5,075 nt of DNA from positions 1 to 5,075 of the forward strand of contig DAOWGL010000033.1 in the NCBI GenBank assembly GCA_030637455.1. Reading direction: 5' to 3'. This document shows positions 5,027-5,075 of this stretch, one piece after another (the stretch's first letter is position 1; every line of letters starts with the position of its first letter). Below the pieces are notes generated by a model. That model did no database searches, had not been told where the DNA came from, and saw nothing but the letters and a program-made list of their open reading frames with translations. Position numbers and translations under genes: made by a program. The stretch is from Candidatus Nitrosopumilus sp. Lineage in GTDB: Archaea; Thermoproteota; Nitrososphaeria; Nitrososphaerales; Nitrosopumilaceae.

Positions 5027-5075
5027 AAATTTTCTAACCGTTTTAACAAGTAAAAATGAATTGCTTAGTAAACCA

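Noticed and set aside
1..5075. Mobile element, CRISPR array, toxin-antitoxin or defence system
   Set aside because: No direct-repeat arrays, transposase motifs, terminal inverted repeats or small paired ORFs were seen. All substantial coding space is accounted for by housekeeping genes and a protease.

Overview
The window looks like a piece of chromosome from a low-GC Nitrososphaerota (Thaumarchaeota) marine archaeon of the Nitrosopumilus type. This rests on eukaryote/archaeal-type ribosomal proteins L32e and L19e, compact AT-rich gene packing with ATGA and shared-stop overlaps, a TATA-like box placed for a leaderless transcript, and a surface protease ending in a C-terminal membrane anchor. 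The lineage is inferred from these features and not from a database search.

Layout. Positions 1-110 hold the 3' end of an unrecognised + strand gene. It overlaps, through ATGA, a small O6-alkylguanine-DNA alkyltransferase (107-406). That gene converges on the - strand pair rpl32e-rpl19e (1246 down to 403), and its stop codon physically overlaps the rpl19e stop. A divergent intergenic region (1247-1395) carries promoter signals for rpl32e and, on the + strand, for pckA, which encodes an ATP-dependent phosphoenolpyruvate carboxykinase ending at 3000. pckA converges, with one base between the stop codons, on a - strand gene for a secreted, membrane-anchored subtilisin-like protease (5026 down to 3002). 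The protease gene runs close to the right edge, and its reading frame stays open to that edge.

How the genes relate. This is mostly a set of housekeeping genes rather than a dedicated system: DNA alkyl-damage repair, two large-subunit ribosomal proteins translated as an overlapping pair, the oxaloacetate-to-PEP step of gluconeogenesis, and an extracytoplasmic protease. I see no mobile element, CRISPR array, tRNA, rRNA or defence cassette.

The most interesting spot is the 5' end of pckA. Homologous coding sequence extends about 35 codons upstream of the first in-frame ATG (1501), yet that stretch has no ATG, GTG or TTG. The best candidate start is a CTG at 1396 behind a GGGGG Shine-Dalgarno-like tract. 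This CTG overlaps, as CTGA, the stop of a 16-codon upstream ORF, and the tract lies in a sequence able to form alternative hairpins. It is either a non-AUG, possibly leader-controlled start or a base error or mutation in the start codon.
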